DNA of 7,876 nt from Ruminiclostridium sp. (GCA_017521345.1 JAFXCU010000095.1:1-7876); one strand, 5' to 3'; positions 1 through 6,150 are shown, numbered from the stretch's first letter. Numbers and translations are program-made. Notes: generated by a model not told the origin, from the sequence alone.

Positions 1-196
1 CATGACCCCGCATATGCTACGGCATACCTTTTGCACAGAAATGGCAATGAGAGGATTGAATGTGAAAACATTGCAGTACATTATGGGTCATTCAAACATT
101 AGCACAACACTCAATATTTACACCCATGTGGCGTTCGATCAGGTCGAATCATCGTTCAATGAAGTTGTAGAAAAACGTGAGGATTTGGCAGAATGA
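1..196 (+). CDS. Tyrosine recombinase (phage/ICE integrase), C-terminal fragment
   Basis: This is the 3' end of a site-specific tyrosine recombinase that integrates and excises a mobile element. The visible 64 residues carry the catalytic end of the family. An HxLRH motif (His4, Arg7, His8 counted from the ATG at base 2) is followed by GHSNISTTLNIYTH, which supplies the second His (His30) and the tyrosine nucleophile (Tyr40). The wording of this block is like integrases of the Tn916 group. Such proteins are usually about 370-410 residues, so most of the gene lies left of the window, and the ATG at base 2 is an internal methionine rather than the start. The stop is TGA at 194-196. The fragment is more AT-rich than the genes to its right, which fits a mobile origin. 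The gene points toward the chromosome, as an integrase at the end of an element commonly does. Whether it is intact upstream cannot be seen. Confidence 0.9.
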   Translation, partial: MTPHMLRHTFCTEMAMRGLNVKTLQYIMGHSNISTTLNIYTHVAFDQVESSFNEVVEKREDLAE

Positions 197-197
197 T

Positions 198-217
198 TTA
201 CACCAAAACTTACACCA
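198..217 (+). repeat. Direct repeat TTACACCA x2 just after the integrase stop
   Basis: Two copies of TTACACCA lie at 198-205 and 210-217, starting 12 bases apart, directly after the integrase stop codon. Short direct repeats at this position are often arm-type binding sites for the integrase near the element end. This role is inferred from position only. No second element end is in the window, so the core attachment sequence cannot be fixed. Elsewhere in 197-337 there is only a small inverted repeat, CCTAT-A-ATAGG, at 272-282 and a weak 5-bp stem (280-284 with 297-301) followed by a T-rich stretch. Confidence 0.4.
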
Positions 218-337
218 TTTTCCCATAGAGATAAGGAGACTTATGGAGAGTTTTGAGATTTGAGCAGTAGACCTATAATAGGACGATTTGCAAAAAGTCC
301 TTTATTTTCAATGGTTTTTCGTTGTTTGATATTCTAG

Positions 338-366
338 TTGCCAATCGAAGGAAAATAGTATACAAT
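338..366 (+). promoter_or_regulatory. Promoter of the DUF4330 gene
   Basis: A sigma-A type promoter is seen: TTGCCA at 338-343 and TACAAT at 361-366, with a 17-base spacer. Transcription would begin near base 373, about 30 bases before the ATG at 402. It lies between the presumed element border and the DUF4330 gene, so that gene need not depend on the mobile element for expression. Confidence 0.6.
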
Positions 367-401
367 GAAATGAAATCGTGGTCAAGCAACGGAGGTTACT
401 T

Positions 402-926
402 ATGAGTATCATTGATAATAAAGGCAAACTGTTTGGCAAGATCAACATCATCGACCTGATCGCCATCGTTCTGATCCTGGCTGTGGTGGCCCTGCTGGGC
501 ACCAAGCTCCTCACCAACGACAGTGTGGGTCTGGCAGGCCCCGGTCAGCCTGTGGTCTACACCGTGAAGGTGGAGAACGTGGACGAGGACGTCTACGAGT
601 TTATCCAGGACAATCTGCCCAGCCAGCTTGTGGCCAATGGCCAGCTTCAGAATGGCTACGTCACTGCTGTGGAGGGTACCCTGGTGGAGAATGCCAGCGT
701 CAACGTCCAGGATAACCCCACCTTGGGCATGACCATCCTGAACTACGACGAGGCGGGGACCTATGACCTGGTGTTTACCATCGAGGCGACTGTCAAGGAC
801 AACGTGGCCAGTGAGCTGGGCACCCAGGAGATCCGTGTGGGCAAGACCCATATCGTGAAGACCACCACCTTCGAGCTGGAAAACGGCATCATCCAGTCCT
901 GCGAGCGTCTGGAAGTGGCAGAATAA
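402..926 (+). CDS. DUF4330 family membrane-anchored protein
   Basis: The 174-residue product matches the DUF4330 family by its opening, IIDNKGKLFGKINIIDLI, which is the family's hallmark. A short cytoplasmic start is followed by one membrane segment (about residues 14-37). An outer domain of about 135 residues, rich in beta-type sequence and charged and polar residues, follows it. The function of the family is not known; a role at the cell surface is only an inference from topology. The start was set at ATG 402 because GGAGG at 391-395 lies six bases before it; an upstream in-frame GTG at 378 has no such site and would add eight non-conserved residues. The gene has its own promoter and its own terminator (936-968), so it appears to be a single-gene unit. 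It is the first GC-rich host-like gene after the integrase fragment. Confidence 0.85.
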   Translation: MSIIDNKGKLFGKINIIDLIAIVLILAVVALLGTKLLTNDSVGLAGPGQPVVYTVKVENVDEDVYEFIQDNLPSQLVANGQLQNGYVTAVEGTLVENASVNVQDNPTLGMTILNYDEAGTYDLVFTIEATVKDNVASELGTQEIRVGKTHIVKTTTFELENGIIQSCERLEVAE

Positions 927-935
927 GGAAATCTC

Positions 936-970
936 AAAATACGGACAGCGAAAGCTGTCCGTATTTTTGT
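936..970 (+). terminator. Rho-independent terminator after the DUF4330 gene
   Basis: A perfect 13-bp stem (937-949 with 954-966) closes a GAAA tetraloop (950-953) and is followed by T's to 968. It starts ten bases after the stop codon at 924-926 and separates this gene from the lysine-controlled unit downstream. Confidence 0.93.
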
Positions 971-1000
971 TTACAAAGGGTCAAAAAAGCCGGAAAAAGG

Positions 1001-1028
1001 TTGACTTTTCAGAAAACCATGATACGAT
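1001..1028 (+). promoter_or_regulatory. Promoter of the lysine riboswitch-transporter unit
   Basis: TTGACT at 1001-1006 and TACGAT at 1023-1028 with a 16-base spacer form a plausible sigma-A promoter. The start of transcription would be near base 1035, just before the first strand of riboswitch helix P1 at 1041. The position relative to the aptamer supports the call. Confidence 0.6.
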
Positions 1029-1040
1029 ATACCGGCAAAG

Positions 1041-1253
1041 CATGATAGAGGTGCGAATGTCAAGAGTAACCCTTCCATTTCCAGGCATAAAGAAGGGAGA
1101 AAGGGGCCTTCGCCGAGGTTTCGTGGCCTGCCTGAAGATCACGGAGCCGGGCTGTGGGAGAATATCCCCCAGACTGTCGTCCCGCGCGGGACGGAGCGCT
1201 GTCGTGAGTTCATCCCTGGTGAAGTCATGACATCGTCATGACTTTATTTTTTT
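1041..1253 (+). promoter_or_regulatory. Lysine riboswitch (L box) with terminator-type expression platform
   Basis: This leader is a lysine-sensing riboswitch. The core GATAGAGGTGCGAA, then TCAAGAGTA (1044-1068), is nearly the same as in the Bacillus subtilis lysC leader. The folds can be traced. P1 is 1041-1048 with 1199-1206 (8 bp with GU pairs). P2 is 1070-1075 with 1092-1097. P3 is 1120-1126 with 1139-1145. P4 is 1152-1159 with 1165-1172, with one mismatch. P5 is 1178-1183 with 1188-1193. The P2 loop CAGGCA (1082-1087) is fully complementary to TGCCTG (1129-1134) in the P3 loop, which is the family's loop-loop contact. Bases 1200-1211 can instead pair with 1221-1232 (11 pairs, one mismatch) as an antiterminator. 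That pairing excludes both P1 and the terminator. Lysine should therefore turn the downstream transporter off. The conserved GCCGAGG (1112-1118) and CTGTC (1174-1178) blocks are also present. Confidence 0.96.
1222..1253 (+). terminator. Regulatory terminator of the lysine riboswitch
   Basis: A perfect 10-bp stem (1222-1231 with 1235-1244) with an ATC loop is followed by TA and seven T's (1247-1253). It ends 18 bases before the transporter ATG at 1271. Its 5' arm is the part captured by the antiterminator, so it forms only when lysine holds P1 closed. The ATG inside its 3' arm (1238) is in frame with the transporter but is not its start. Confidence 0.92.
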
Positions 1254-1270
1254 GTATAGGAGAGAAAACC

Positions 1271-3031
1271 ATGAGAAAAACCTTCCGGCGCCTGCTGCCC
1301 CTGCTGGCAGTCCTGGTGGTGCTGTGCATGGCTCTGGCGACCCCTGCCTTTGCCGCTGGCGACCCCACCGAGGAACCTGGCACCAAGATGATCGAGTGCT
1401 CCGACTGCGGAGCAGGCGGTCTGTGCATGACCTGCTACGGTCACGACGAAGCCTGTGAAGACTGCGGCGGCACCTTCGCCTGCCCCTCCTGTGAAGGAAC
1501 GGGTTATGTGGAGTCCCCCAGCAAGTTCTATAACACCGGCTGGGCCCTGCTGCCCCCCATCATTGCAATCGCCCTGGCCCTGATCACCAAGGAGGTCTAC
1601 TCCTCTCTGTTCATTGGTATCGTGGTGGGCGGCCTGCTCTATTCCAACTTCACCTTTGAAACCACCGTCCTGCACGTCTTCAACGACGGCATCCTGGGCT
1701 CCGTCACCGACAGCTATAACATGGGCATCCTGGTCTTCCTGGTCATCCTGGGTGCTATGGTCTGCCTGATGAACCGTGCCGGCGGCTCCGCCGCCTTCGG
1801 CCGTTGGGCCCAGACCCACATCAAGTCCCGTGTGGGCGCACAGCTGGCCACCTTCGTGCTGGCTCTGTTCCTGTTCATCGACGACTACTTCTCCTGCCTG
1901 ACCCTGGGCAGCGTTATGCGTCCTGTCACCGACAAGCACAACGTCTCCCGCGCCAAGCTGGCCTACCTGATCGACGCCACCGCAGCTCCCATCTGCATCA
2001 TCGCCCCCATCTCCTCCTGGGCTGCTGCCGTTGCCGGCTTCGCTGAGGACGGCCAGGGCCTGCAGCTCTTCATCCGAGCCATTCCCTTCAACTTCTACGC
2101 TCTGCTGACCCTGGTCATGGTGGTGGGCATCGCTGTCCTGAACATGGACTACGGCCCCATGGCCAAGCACGAGATGAACGCCCTCCAGAACGGCGATCTC
2201 TTCTCCGGCAAGAACCCCTACGCCACCATGAGCGAGGAAGAGTACAACGAGAACGGCCGTGTCATCGACCTGGTCTTCCCCATCCTGGCCCTGGTGGTCT
2301 GCTGCGTCATCGGCATGATCTACACCGGCGGCTTCTTCTCCGGTGAGAACATCATCAACGCTTTCTCCAACTGCGACGCCTCTCAGGGCCTGATGATGGG
2401 CTCTGCCTTTGCCCTGGTCATCACCATGATCTACTACCTGGTCCGCCGCTCCATGAAGTTCACCGACATGATGGGCAGCATCCCCGAGGGCTTCAAGGCC
2501 ATGGTCCCCGCCATCCTGATCCTGACCTTCGCATGGAGCCTGAAGGCTATGACCGACTCCCTGGGCGCAAAGCTCTTCGTCCGTGACTTCGTCTATGCCA
2601 ACGCTTCCAACTTCCATGCCTTCCTGCCAGCCATCATCTTCCTGATCGGCTGCCTGCTGGCCTTCGCAACCGGCACCAGCTGGGGCACCTTCGGCATCCT
2701 GATCCCCATCGTTCAGAGCGTCTTCCCCATGGACAACCCCCTGGCCATCGTCTGCATCTCTGCCTGCATGGCTGGTGCTGTCTGCGGTGACCACTGCTCC
2801 CCCATCTCCGACACCACCATCATGGCTTCCGCCGGCGCCCAGTGCGACCACGTGAGCCACGTCAACACCCAGCTGCCCTACGCCATTACCGGCGCAGCGG
2901 TGAGCTTTGTGACTTATATTTTTGCTGGCTTTGTCCCCAACGCCTTCGTCGCCCTGCCCGTTGGCATCGTGCTGATGATCGCAACCCTCTTCGTCATGAA
3001 GAAGGTCGTGGGCAAGAAAGTCACGGCATAA
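1271..3031 (+). CDS. lysW: NhaC-family transporter, lysine riboswitch-controlled (LysW type), with N-terminal cysteine-rich domain
   Basis: This 586-residue membrane protein belongs to the NhaC Na+/H+ antiporter family. Members placed behind lysine riboswitches (LysW) are predicted lysine transporters, and the leader at 1041-1253 supports that use here. The start is ATG 1271, preceded by AGGAG at 1258-1262; the in-frame ATG at 1238 lies inside the terminator hairpin. Residues 1-28 look like a signal peptide: RKTFRR, a leucine-rich core, then a TPAFA-A cleavage site. Residues 43-74 hold four CxxC motifs (Cys43/46, 52/55, 62/65, 71/74), three followed by Gly, resembling the DnaJ zinc-binding repeat. 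The membrane domain runs from about residue 91 to 578 and contains family signatures: FIDDYFSCLTLGSVMRP (202-218), DATAAPICIIAPISSW (235-250), FATGTSWGTFGI (465-476) and GDHCSPISDTTIMAS (506-520). Codon use is strongly biased to C- and G-ending codons, suggesting high expression. Substrate and coupling ion remain inferred; the symbol is a functional assignment. Confidence 0.9.
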   Translation: MRKTFRRLLPLLAVLVVLCMALATPAFAAGDPTEEPGTKMIECSDCGAGGLCMTCYGHDEACEDCGGTFACPSCEGTGYVESPSKFYNTGWALLPPIIAIALALITKEVYSSLFIGIVVGGLLYSNFTFETTVLHVFNDGILGSVTDSYNMGILVFLVILGAMVCLMNRAGGSAAFGRWAQTHIKSRVGAQLATFVLALFLFIDDYFSCLTLGSVMRPVTDKHNVSRAKLAYLIDATAAPICIIAPISSWAAAVAGFAEDGQGLQLFIRAIPFNFYALLTLVMVVGIAVLNMDYGPMAKHEMNALQNGDLFSGKNPYATMSEEEYNENGRVIDLVFPILALVVCCVIGMIYTGGFFSGENIINAFSNCDASQGLMMGSAFALVITMIYYLVRRSMKFTDMMGSIPEGFKAMVPAILILTFAWSLKAMTDSLGAKLFVRDFVYANASNFHAFLPAIIFLIGCLLAFATGTSWGTFGILIPIVQSVFPMDNPLAIVCISACMAGAVCGDHCSPISDTTIMASAGAQCDHVSHVNTQLPYAITGAAVSFVTYIFAGFVPNAFVALPVGIVLMIATLFVMKKVVGKKVTA

Positions 3032-3042
3032 CATTCAACACG

Positions 3043-3082
3043 AAAACAGCCTCGTCCGTCAGTTCGGACGAGGCTGTTTTTT
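3043..3082 (+). terminator. Strong terminator after the transporter gene, shared with the convergent TSUP gene
   Basis: A perfect 16-bp stem (3043-3058 with 3065-3080) with a six-base loop is followed by T's to 3082, 12 bases after the transporter stop codon. The convergent minus-strand gene ends inside it: its stop codon (3061-3059) sits in the loop and its last six codons form one arm. Read on the minus strand the stem is followed by TTTTCG, so it may also work, less strongly, in that direction. Confidence 0.93.
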
Positions 3083-3439
3083 ATCCCTGCGGAACAATTC
3101 CCGTAAACCTATATATAACAGAAACACGCCAAACAGTTTCCGGAGTAAATCTGTATCCAACCGATTGGCCAGCAGGGCTGTGCACCCGGCGGTTGCCAGG
3201 CCTGCCAGAATGGCGGGAAGGATGACCTTCTTTTCCAGCAGACCGTTTTTCTTGTGGGCGGGGAGGGCGGCGGCAGCGGCGGGGAGGAAGTACAGCAGGT
3301 TGATGCCCTGGGCCTGGTGTTGGGTCATCCCGTCAAAGGCCGTCAGGTAGATGAGCAGCAGGGAACCGCCGCCGATGCCAAAGGCAGAGAGGATCCCGGT
3401 GACCGTCCCGGCCAGGAAGGGGAGAAGCCAGGTGGTCAT
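3059..3439 (-). CDS. TSUP family (TauE/SafE-like) half-size permease, second gene of pair
   Basis: The 126-residue product is a half-length member of the TSUP (TauE/SafE, formerly DUF81) membrane family, which moves sulfite, sulfonates or related organic anions. It has the family's glycine-rich first helix, with GILSAFGIGGGSLLLIYL at residues 15-32, then QGINLLYFLPAAAAAL (44-59). Hydrophobic segments are near 3-21, 25-34, 44-60, 72-92 and 99-113, and the tail is basic (RRDKKQPRPN). Usual TSUP proteins are about 240-270 residues and contain two such halves; here each half is a gene. ATG 3439 was chosen because it overlaps the TGA of the upstream half as ATGA, a sign of coupled translation. An in-frame ATG further upstream at 3499 would add 20 residues not like the family and overlap the first gene by 64 bases. 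The stop lies within the shared terminator hairpin. Substrate unknown. Confidence 0.85.
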   Translation of the reverse strand: MTTWLLPFLAGTVTGILSAFGIGGGSLLLIYLTAFDGMTQHQAQGINLLYFLPAAAAALPAHKKNGLLEKKVILPAILAGLATAGCTALLANRLDTDLLRKLFGVFLLYIGLRELFRRDKKQPRPN

Positions 3440-3804
3440 CCTGTCAGGGAGGTCCAGGCCCCGTAGAGGATCAGCAGGGAAAAAGCCCGCTTGAGCCACA
3501 GGACCGACACCTTCTTAAAAATTTTTCCGCCGATGAGGCCTCCCACAAGGCCCCCGGCCAGATAGGGCAGGGCGGTCATCAGGTCCAGGTTCCCCTTCCA
3601 GAAATAGATGGCCGCCGACAGGGCGCACAGAGGAAAGATGATGGCCACGGAGCAGGCGAAGGCCCTCCGTCGTTCCAGGCCGCACCGGGCCATCAGCAGG
3701 GGTACCAGAATCATACCCCCGCCGCCTCCAAAGAATCCGTTCACCAGCCCTGCCGCTCCGCCTGCCACCGCCGCCGGGACCCAGGACCGTTTGATTTCAG
3801 ACAT
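3436..3804 (-). CDS. TSUP family (TauE/SafE-like) half-size permease, first gene of pair
   Basis: This 122-residue protein is the other half-length TSUP permease. The family signature is GLVNGFFGGGGGMILVPLL (residues 19-37), followed by RRRAFACSVAIIFPL (45-59), GGLVGGLIGGKI (84-95) and LKRAFSLLILYGAWTSL (104-120). About four membrane segments are visible. It most likely pairs with the product of the overlapping gene at 3439-3059 to make one complete transporter, since the two together match the usual two-repeat protein in length and order. This pairing is inferred from layout. The start at ATG 3804 has a very strong ribosome site, GGAGGAGGGG (3820-3811), six bases before it. That site is the 3' arm of a hairpin (see 3805-3843), which may limit translation. 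No separate promoter is evident in the 44 bases after tcdA, so read-through from tcdA is likely. Confidence 0.85.
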   Translation of the reverse strand: MSEIKRSWVPAAVAGGAAGLVNGFFGGGGGMILVPLLMARCGLERRRAFACSVAIIFPLCALSAAIYFWKGNLDLMTALPYLAGGLVGGLIGGKIFKKVSVLWLKRAFSLLILYGAWTSLTG

Positions 3805-3843
3805 AAAAATCCCCTCCTCCGGCCTAGTTTGCCAGGGGAGGGG
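3805..3843 (-). terminator. Hairpin ending tcdA that also covers the TSUP ribosome binding site
   Basis: Read on the minus strand, a stem of 12 pairs (3843-3835 with 3819-3811 including one GT pair, one A-C mismatch, then 3833-3831 with 3823-3821) closes a seven-base loop and is followed by ATTTTT at 3810-3805. This has the form of an intrinsic terminator directly after the tcdA stop (3849). The 3' arm is the ribosome binding site of the TSUP gene that starts at 3804, so the same hairpin would hide that site in any read-through transcript. Which role matters more cannot be decided by reading. Confidence 0.6.
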
Positions 3844-3848
3844 ACATA

Positions 3849-4565
3849 TTATTCTGCAATTAAATCCTGAATGACCGTTCCAGCCAGCAGGAACCCTGCC
3901 ACGGGGGGCACCCAGGGTGCACTGGCGGGGATGGACCGCCGCCCGGGAGGGGGAGCCTCCCCAGTGGGGGTGGTCTGGGCGGGAAGCTCCGGGGAGAAGA
4001 CCACCTTGTGGTGGCGGATGCCCCGGTTCTTCAGCTCCTTGCGGATGATCCGGGCCAGGGCACAGCCCTCGGTTTTGGAGATGTCCGCCACCCGGAATTG
4101 GGAGGGGTCCAGCTTGTTGCCGGTACCCATACAGGAGATGATGGGGATCTCTCTTTGCAGGGCGGTCTCGATCAGGTCCAGCTTGCAGGACACCAGGTCG
4201 ATGGCGTCCACGATGTAGTCGTATCGGGTCTGGAAGAAGTCCTCCCGGCAGTCCGCTTCGTACTTTTGGGGGATCTGATGGACCTGACAGCTGGGGTTGA
4301 TGTCCAGCACCCGACGGGCCAGGGCTTCGGTCTTGTCCAGACCTACGGTAGAGTGGAGGGCCTGGAGCTGGCGGTTGATGTTGGAGACGCCCACCTGGTC
4401 ATTGTCGATGAGGGTCAGGGTGCCGATGCCCGACCGGGCCAGGGCCTCCACGCACCAGCTGCCCACACCGCCCAGGCCGAAGACAGCCACATGGGACCGG
4501 GCCAGCTTCTCCATGGCGGCGGGGCCCAGGAGCATTTCCGTCCGGAGGAATTGTTCGTTGGTCAT
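3849..4565 (-). CDS. tcdA: tRNA threonylcarbamoyladenosine dehydratase (ThiF/E1-like)
   Basis: TcdA (CsdL/YgdL) uses ATP to activate and cyclise the t6A base at position 37 of ANN-decoding tRNAs, giving ct6A, which supports accurate decoding in the cytoplasm. The 238-residue protein is of usual size for the bacterial enzyme. It shows the E1-type nucleotide motif GLGGVGSW (residues 30-37), the acidic LIDNDQVGVSNINRQ segment (52-66) with the conserved Asn and Arg, DAIDLVSCK (120-128) and SCMGTGNKLDP (144-154). It also has EGCALARIIRKELK (166-179) and the family's closing signature PWVPPVAGFLLAG (217-229). The start was set at ATG 4565, with AAGGTGATC (4578-4570) just upstream; an in-frame GTG at 4574 lies within that site. 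It follows the foldase gene after a terminator and precedes the TSUP pair. No clear promoter is seen in the short gap before it. Cys145 and Cys168 are visible but I assign them no role. Confidence 0.93.
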   Translation of the reverse strand: MTNEQFLRTEMLLGPAAMEKLARSHVAVFGLGGVGSWCVEALARSGIGTLTLIDNDQVGVSNINRQLQALHSTVGLDKTEALARRVLDINPSCQVHQIPQKYEADCREDFFQTRYDYIVDAIDLVSCKLDLIETALQREIPIISCMGTGNKLDPSQFRVADISKTEGCALARIIRKELKNRGIRHHKVVFSPELPAQTTPTGEAPPPGRRSIPASAPWVPPVAGFLLAGTVIQDLIAE

Positions 4566-4583
4566 AGTGATCACCTTGGAAAG

Positions 4584-4615
4584 AACCCCTCGCGGAGTAG
4601 ATTCCGCGAGGGGTT
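4584..4615 (-). terminator. Terminator after the foldase gene
   Basis: A perfect 13-bp stem (4584-4596 with 4603-4615) with a six-base loop begins nine bases after the end of the minus-strand foldase gene (4624). On that strand it is followed by CTTTCC rather than a full T-run, so it may be leaky. That fits tcdA having no evident promoter of its own. Confidence 0.75.
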
Positions 4616-4623
4616 TGTTGGGT

Positions 4624-6150
4624 TTACAGAGTGGGGATGGTCTTGCCGATCTCGGTCAGCTCGGCGGGGTACTTCTCCTGGGTCTCGGTGAACCATGCGG
4701 AGTAGTCCTCGGAGCGCAGAGCATTGGCTGCGGTATACTCCCAGCGGATGTCGCCGAAGGCTTCCACCAGGACCAGCTGATAGCCGGCCACAGCACCGGT
4801 GGCATCCAGGTAGGGCAGGACGGTCACGTCGCCAACCTGACGGTTGGTGTCAAACAGCCATGCCTGCAGGTCGGCTTCCATGGTGGAGCGGTCTGCGTTT
4901 TCAACCAGCTCAGGGGAGATGGACTCGGTAGACAGAGCGCCGAAGTCGGTGACTTCACCGGACTCCCAGTCAGCCAGCAGGGCGTTGGCCTGCTCTTCAG
5001 CGGCAGCCAGAGTGGCCTCGGTGGGAGCGGAGGTGCCATCTTCGGCTTCCACGACCTCAGCGGGGATCTGCATGACCTGGTAGCTCATGGTCTGGTAGAT
5101 GTCCTCACCCTTGGTGCGGCCCAGGAACTGGACCACGGTGTAGCCGGTGCCTTCCACCTCGATGGCGGTGATGTCGCCCACGGTGCGGTCAGCGTCCTTC
5201 ACCCATGCGGTGGCGTCGCCTGCCAGAGCAATGGAGCTGCCTGCCATCTGGGTCATGTGGTTGTACGCTTCATCCTCGAAGAGCTTGGCGGTGTCTGCGT
5301 CCAGGTGAGCGGCAGCGGCCTCGTTGAAGGAAGCGCCGGCGATGACCTCAGCGATCATAGCGTCAGCCTCCTGGGAAGCGGCTTCCATAGCGGCAGCGGT
5401 CTCCTCCTCGGTGGCCTCGATGGGGTTGCCCTCTTCGTCGGTCTCCTGGGGCACCTGGGCGGTGATGGTGCAGTAGCGGTAGTCATAGGAGTCCAGATCG
5501 TCTGCGTGCTCAGCATAGTAAGCGTTCAGCTCGTCCTCGCCGTAGGTAAAGTCGTTGGCCACCTTCTGGGCGTACTCGTCAGCCAGAATGCCCTCTGCCA
5601 GGACCTGCTCGAAGAGATCCATGGTCATCATTTCGCCGTACAGGAGCTTCAGATAGGCCTCCTCAGAGTAGCCGCTCTGAACGCTGTACATGGTCAGGTA
5701 GTTCATGTTCTGGTCGATGGCTGCCTGGCCTGCCTCGGACAGGGTGTAGCCGGCGGCCTCGGCCTCGCTGGTCAGGATGCTCACACGCTGGAGCTCCTGC
5801 AGGGCAGAGTCCATGAAGTAGTCGGCGTAAGTAGTGCCGTTTTCCTCGTCAAACATCTGCTCGCTGGGGGACAGGGCAGTGTCATAGCCCATGTCGACGC
5901 CATATGCCTTGTACTGCTCGGCCTGATTGATGAAGTTGTTGGCCATAGCCTGATAGTAGTAGGAGACCTCTGCCACGGAGTACTCCTCCTGGCCTACGGT
6001 GGCGGCGGTGGCGGTTTCGTCTACCTTGTTTCCGGAAAGAATGCCGGAGTTCCAGATCAGCAGGGCTGCAACCAGAACGGCGCAGACGATGCCGATGGCC
6101 CAATAGAGTTTTGCCTTGGAACCGGCAGTTTCAGTCTGATTGGTGCTCAT
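4624..6150 (-). CDS. Membrane-anchored SurA/PrsA-like foldase with two parvulin-like repeats
   Basis: This 508-residue protein resembles the SurA/PrsA group, which helps exported proteins fold outside the membrane. A cytoplasmic tail of about 14 residues and one membrane segment (15-34) put the rest outside the cell. Residues 58-200 form a helical SurA-like N-terminal chaperone domain. Two related blocks follow. Residues 222-344 contain YRYCTI, a long acidic helix, ASFNEAAA, then AWVKDADRTVGDITAIEVEG and TVVQFLG. Residues 354-466 contain SYQVMQI, a helix, TDFGALS, then AWLFDTNRQVGDVTVLPYLD and QLVLVEAFG. The order matches PpiC/parvulin domains, but the His that normally opens the fold (HIL) is not present in either block, so isomerase activity is doubtful. 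A last helix (480-500) resembles the SurA C-terminal helix. Start ATG 6150 follows AAGGAGGA (6168-6161); the in-frame ATG at 6174 lies before that site. Low in Lys/Arg, rich in Ala, Glu and Asp. It is not a lipoprotein. Confidence 0.82.
   Translation of the reverse strand: MSTNQTETAGSKAKLYWAIGIVCAVLVAALLIWNSGILSGNKVDETATAATVGQEEYSVAEVSYYYQAMANNFINQAEQYKAYGVDMGYDTALSPSEQMFDEENGTTYADYFMDSALQELQRVSILTSEAEAAGYTLSEAGQAAIDQNMNYLTMYSVQSGYSEEAYLKLLYGEMMTMDLFEQVLAEGILADEYAQKVANDFTYGEDELNAYYAEHADDLDSYDYRYCTITAQVPQETDEEGNPIEATEEETAAAMEAASQEADAMIAEVIAGASFNEAAAAHLDADTAKLFEDEAYNHMTQMAGSSIALAGDATAWVKDADRTVGDITAIEVEGTGYTVVQFLGRTKGEDIYQTMSYQVMQIPAEVVEAEDGTSAPTEATLAAAEEQANALLADWESGEVTDFGALSTESISPELVENADRSTMEADLQAWLFDTNRQVGDVTVLPYLDATGAVAGYQLVLVEAFGDIRWEYTAANALRSEDYSAWFTETQEKYPAELTEIGKTIPTL

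Noticed and set aside
252..279. Possible promoter with TATAAT at 274-279
   Set aside because: The -10 is perfect but the only -35 candidates (TTTGAG or TTGAGA near 252-258) have poor match or a 15-16 base spacer; the promoter at 338-366 is better placed. The site may simply be part of the small inverted repeat at 272-282.
1178..1193. GC-rich palindrome as a possible protein operator
   Set aside because: It is helix P5 of the lysine riboswitch.
967..1230. An 87-codon plus-strand open frame across the leader
   Set aside because: It spans the promoter and all helices of the lysine riboswitch, where base pairing explains the sequence.
1238..1270. Earlier in-frame ATG for the transporter
   Set aside because: It lies in the 3' arm of the riboswitch terminator, lacks a ribosome site and would spoil the signal peptide; ATG 1271 has AGGAG eight bases before it.
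1244..3034. A 596-codon open frame on the minus strand opposite the NhaC gene
   Set aside because: It is the mirror of a gene with strong C/G-ending codon bias. The product is rich in His, Gly, Asp and Gln with no recognisable domain, while the plus-strand frame has clear transporter motifs, a ribosome site and a riboswitch.
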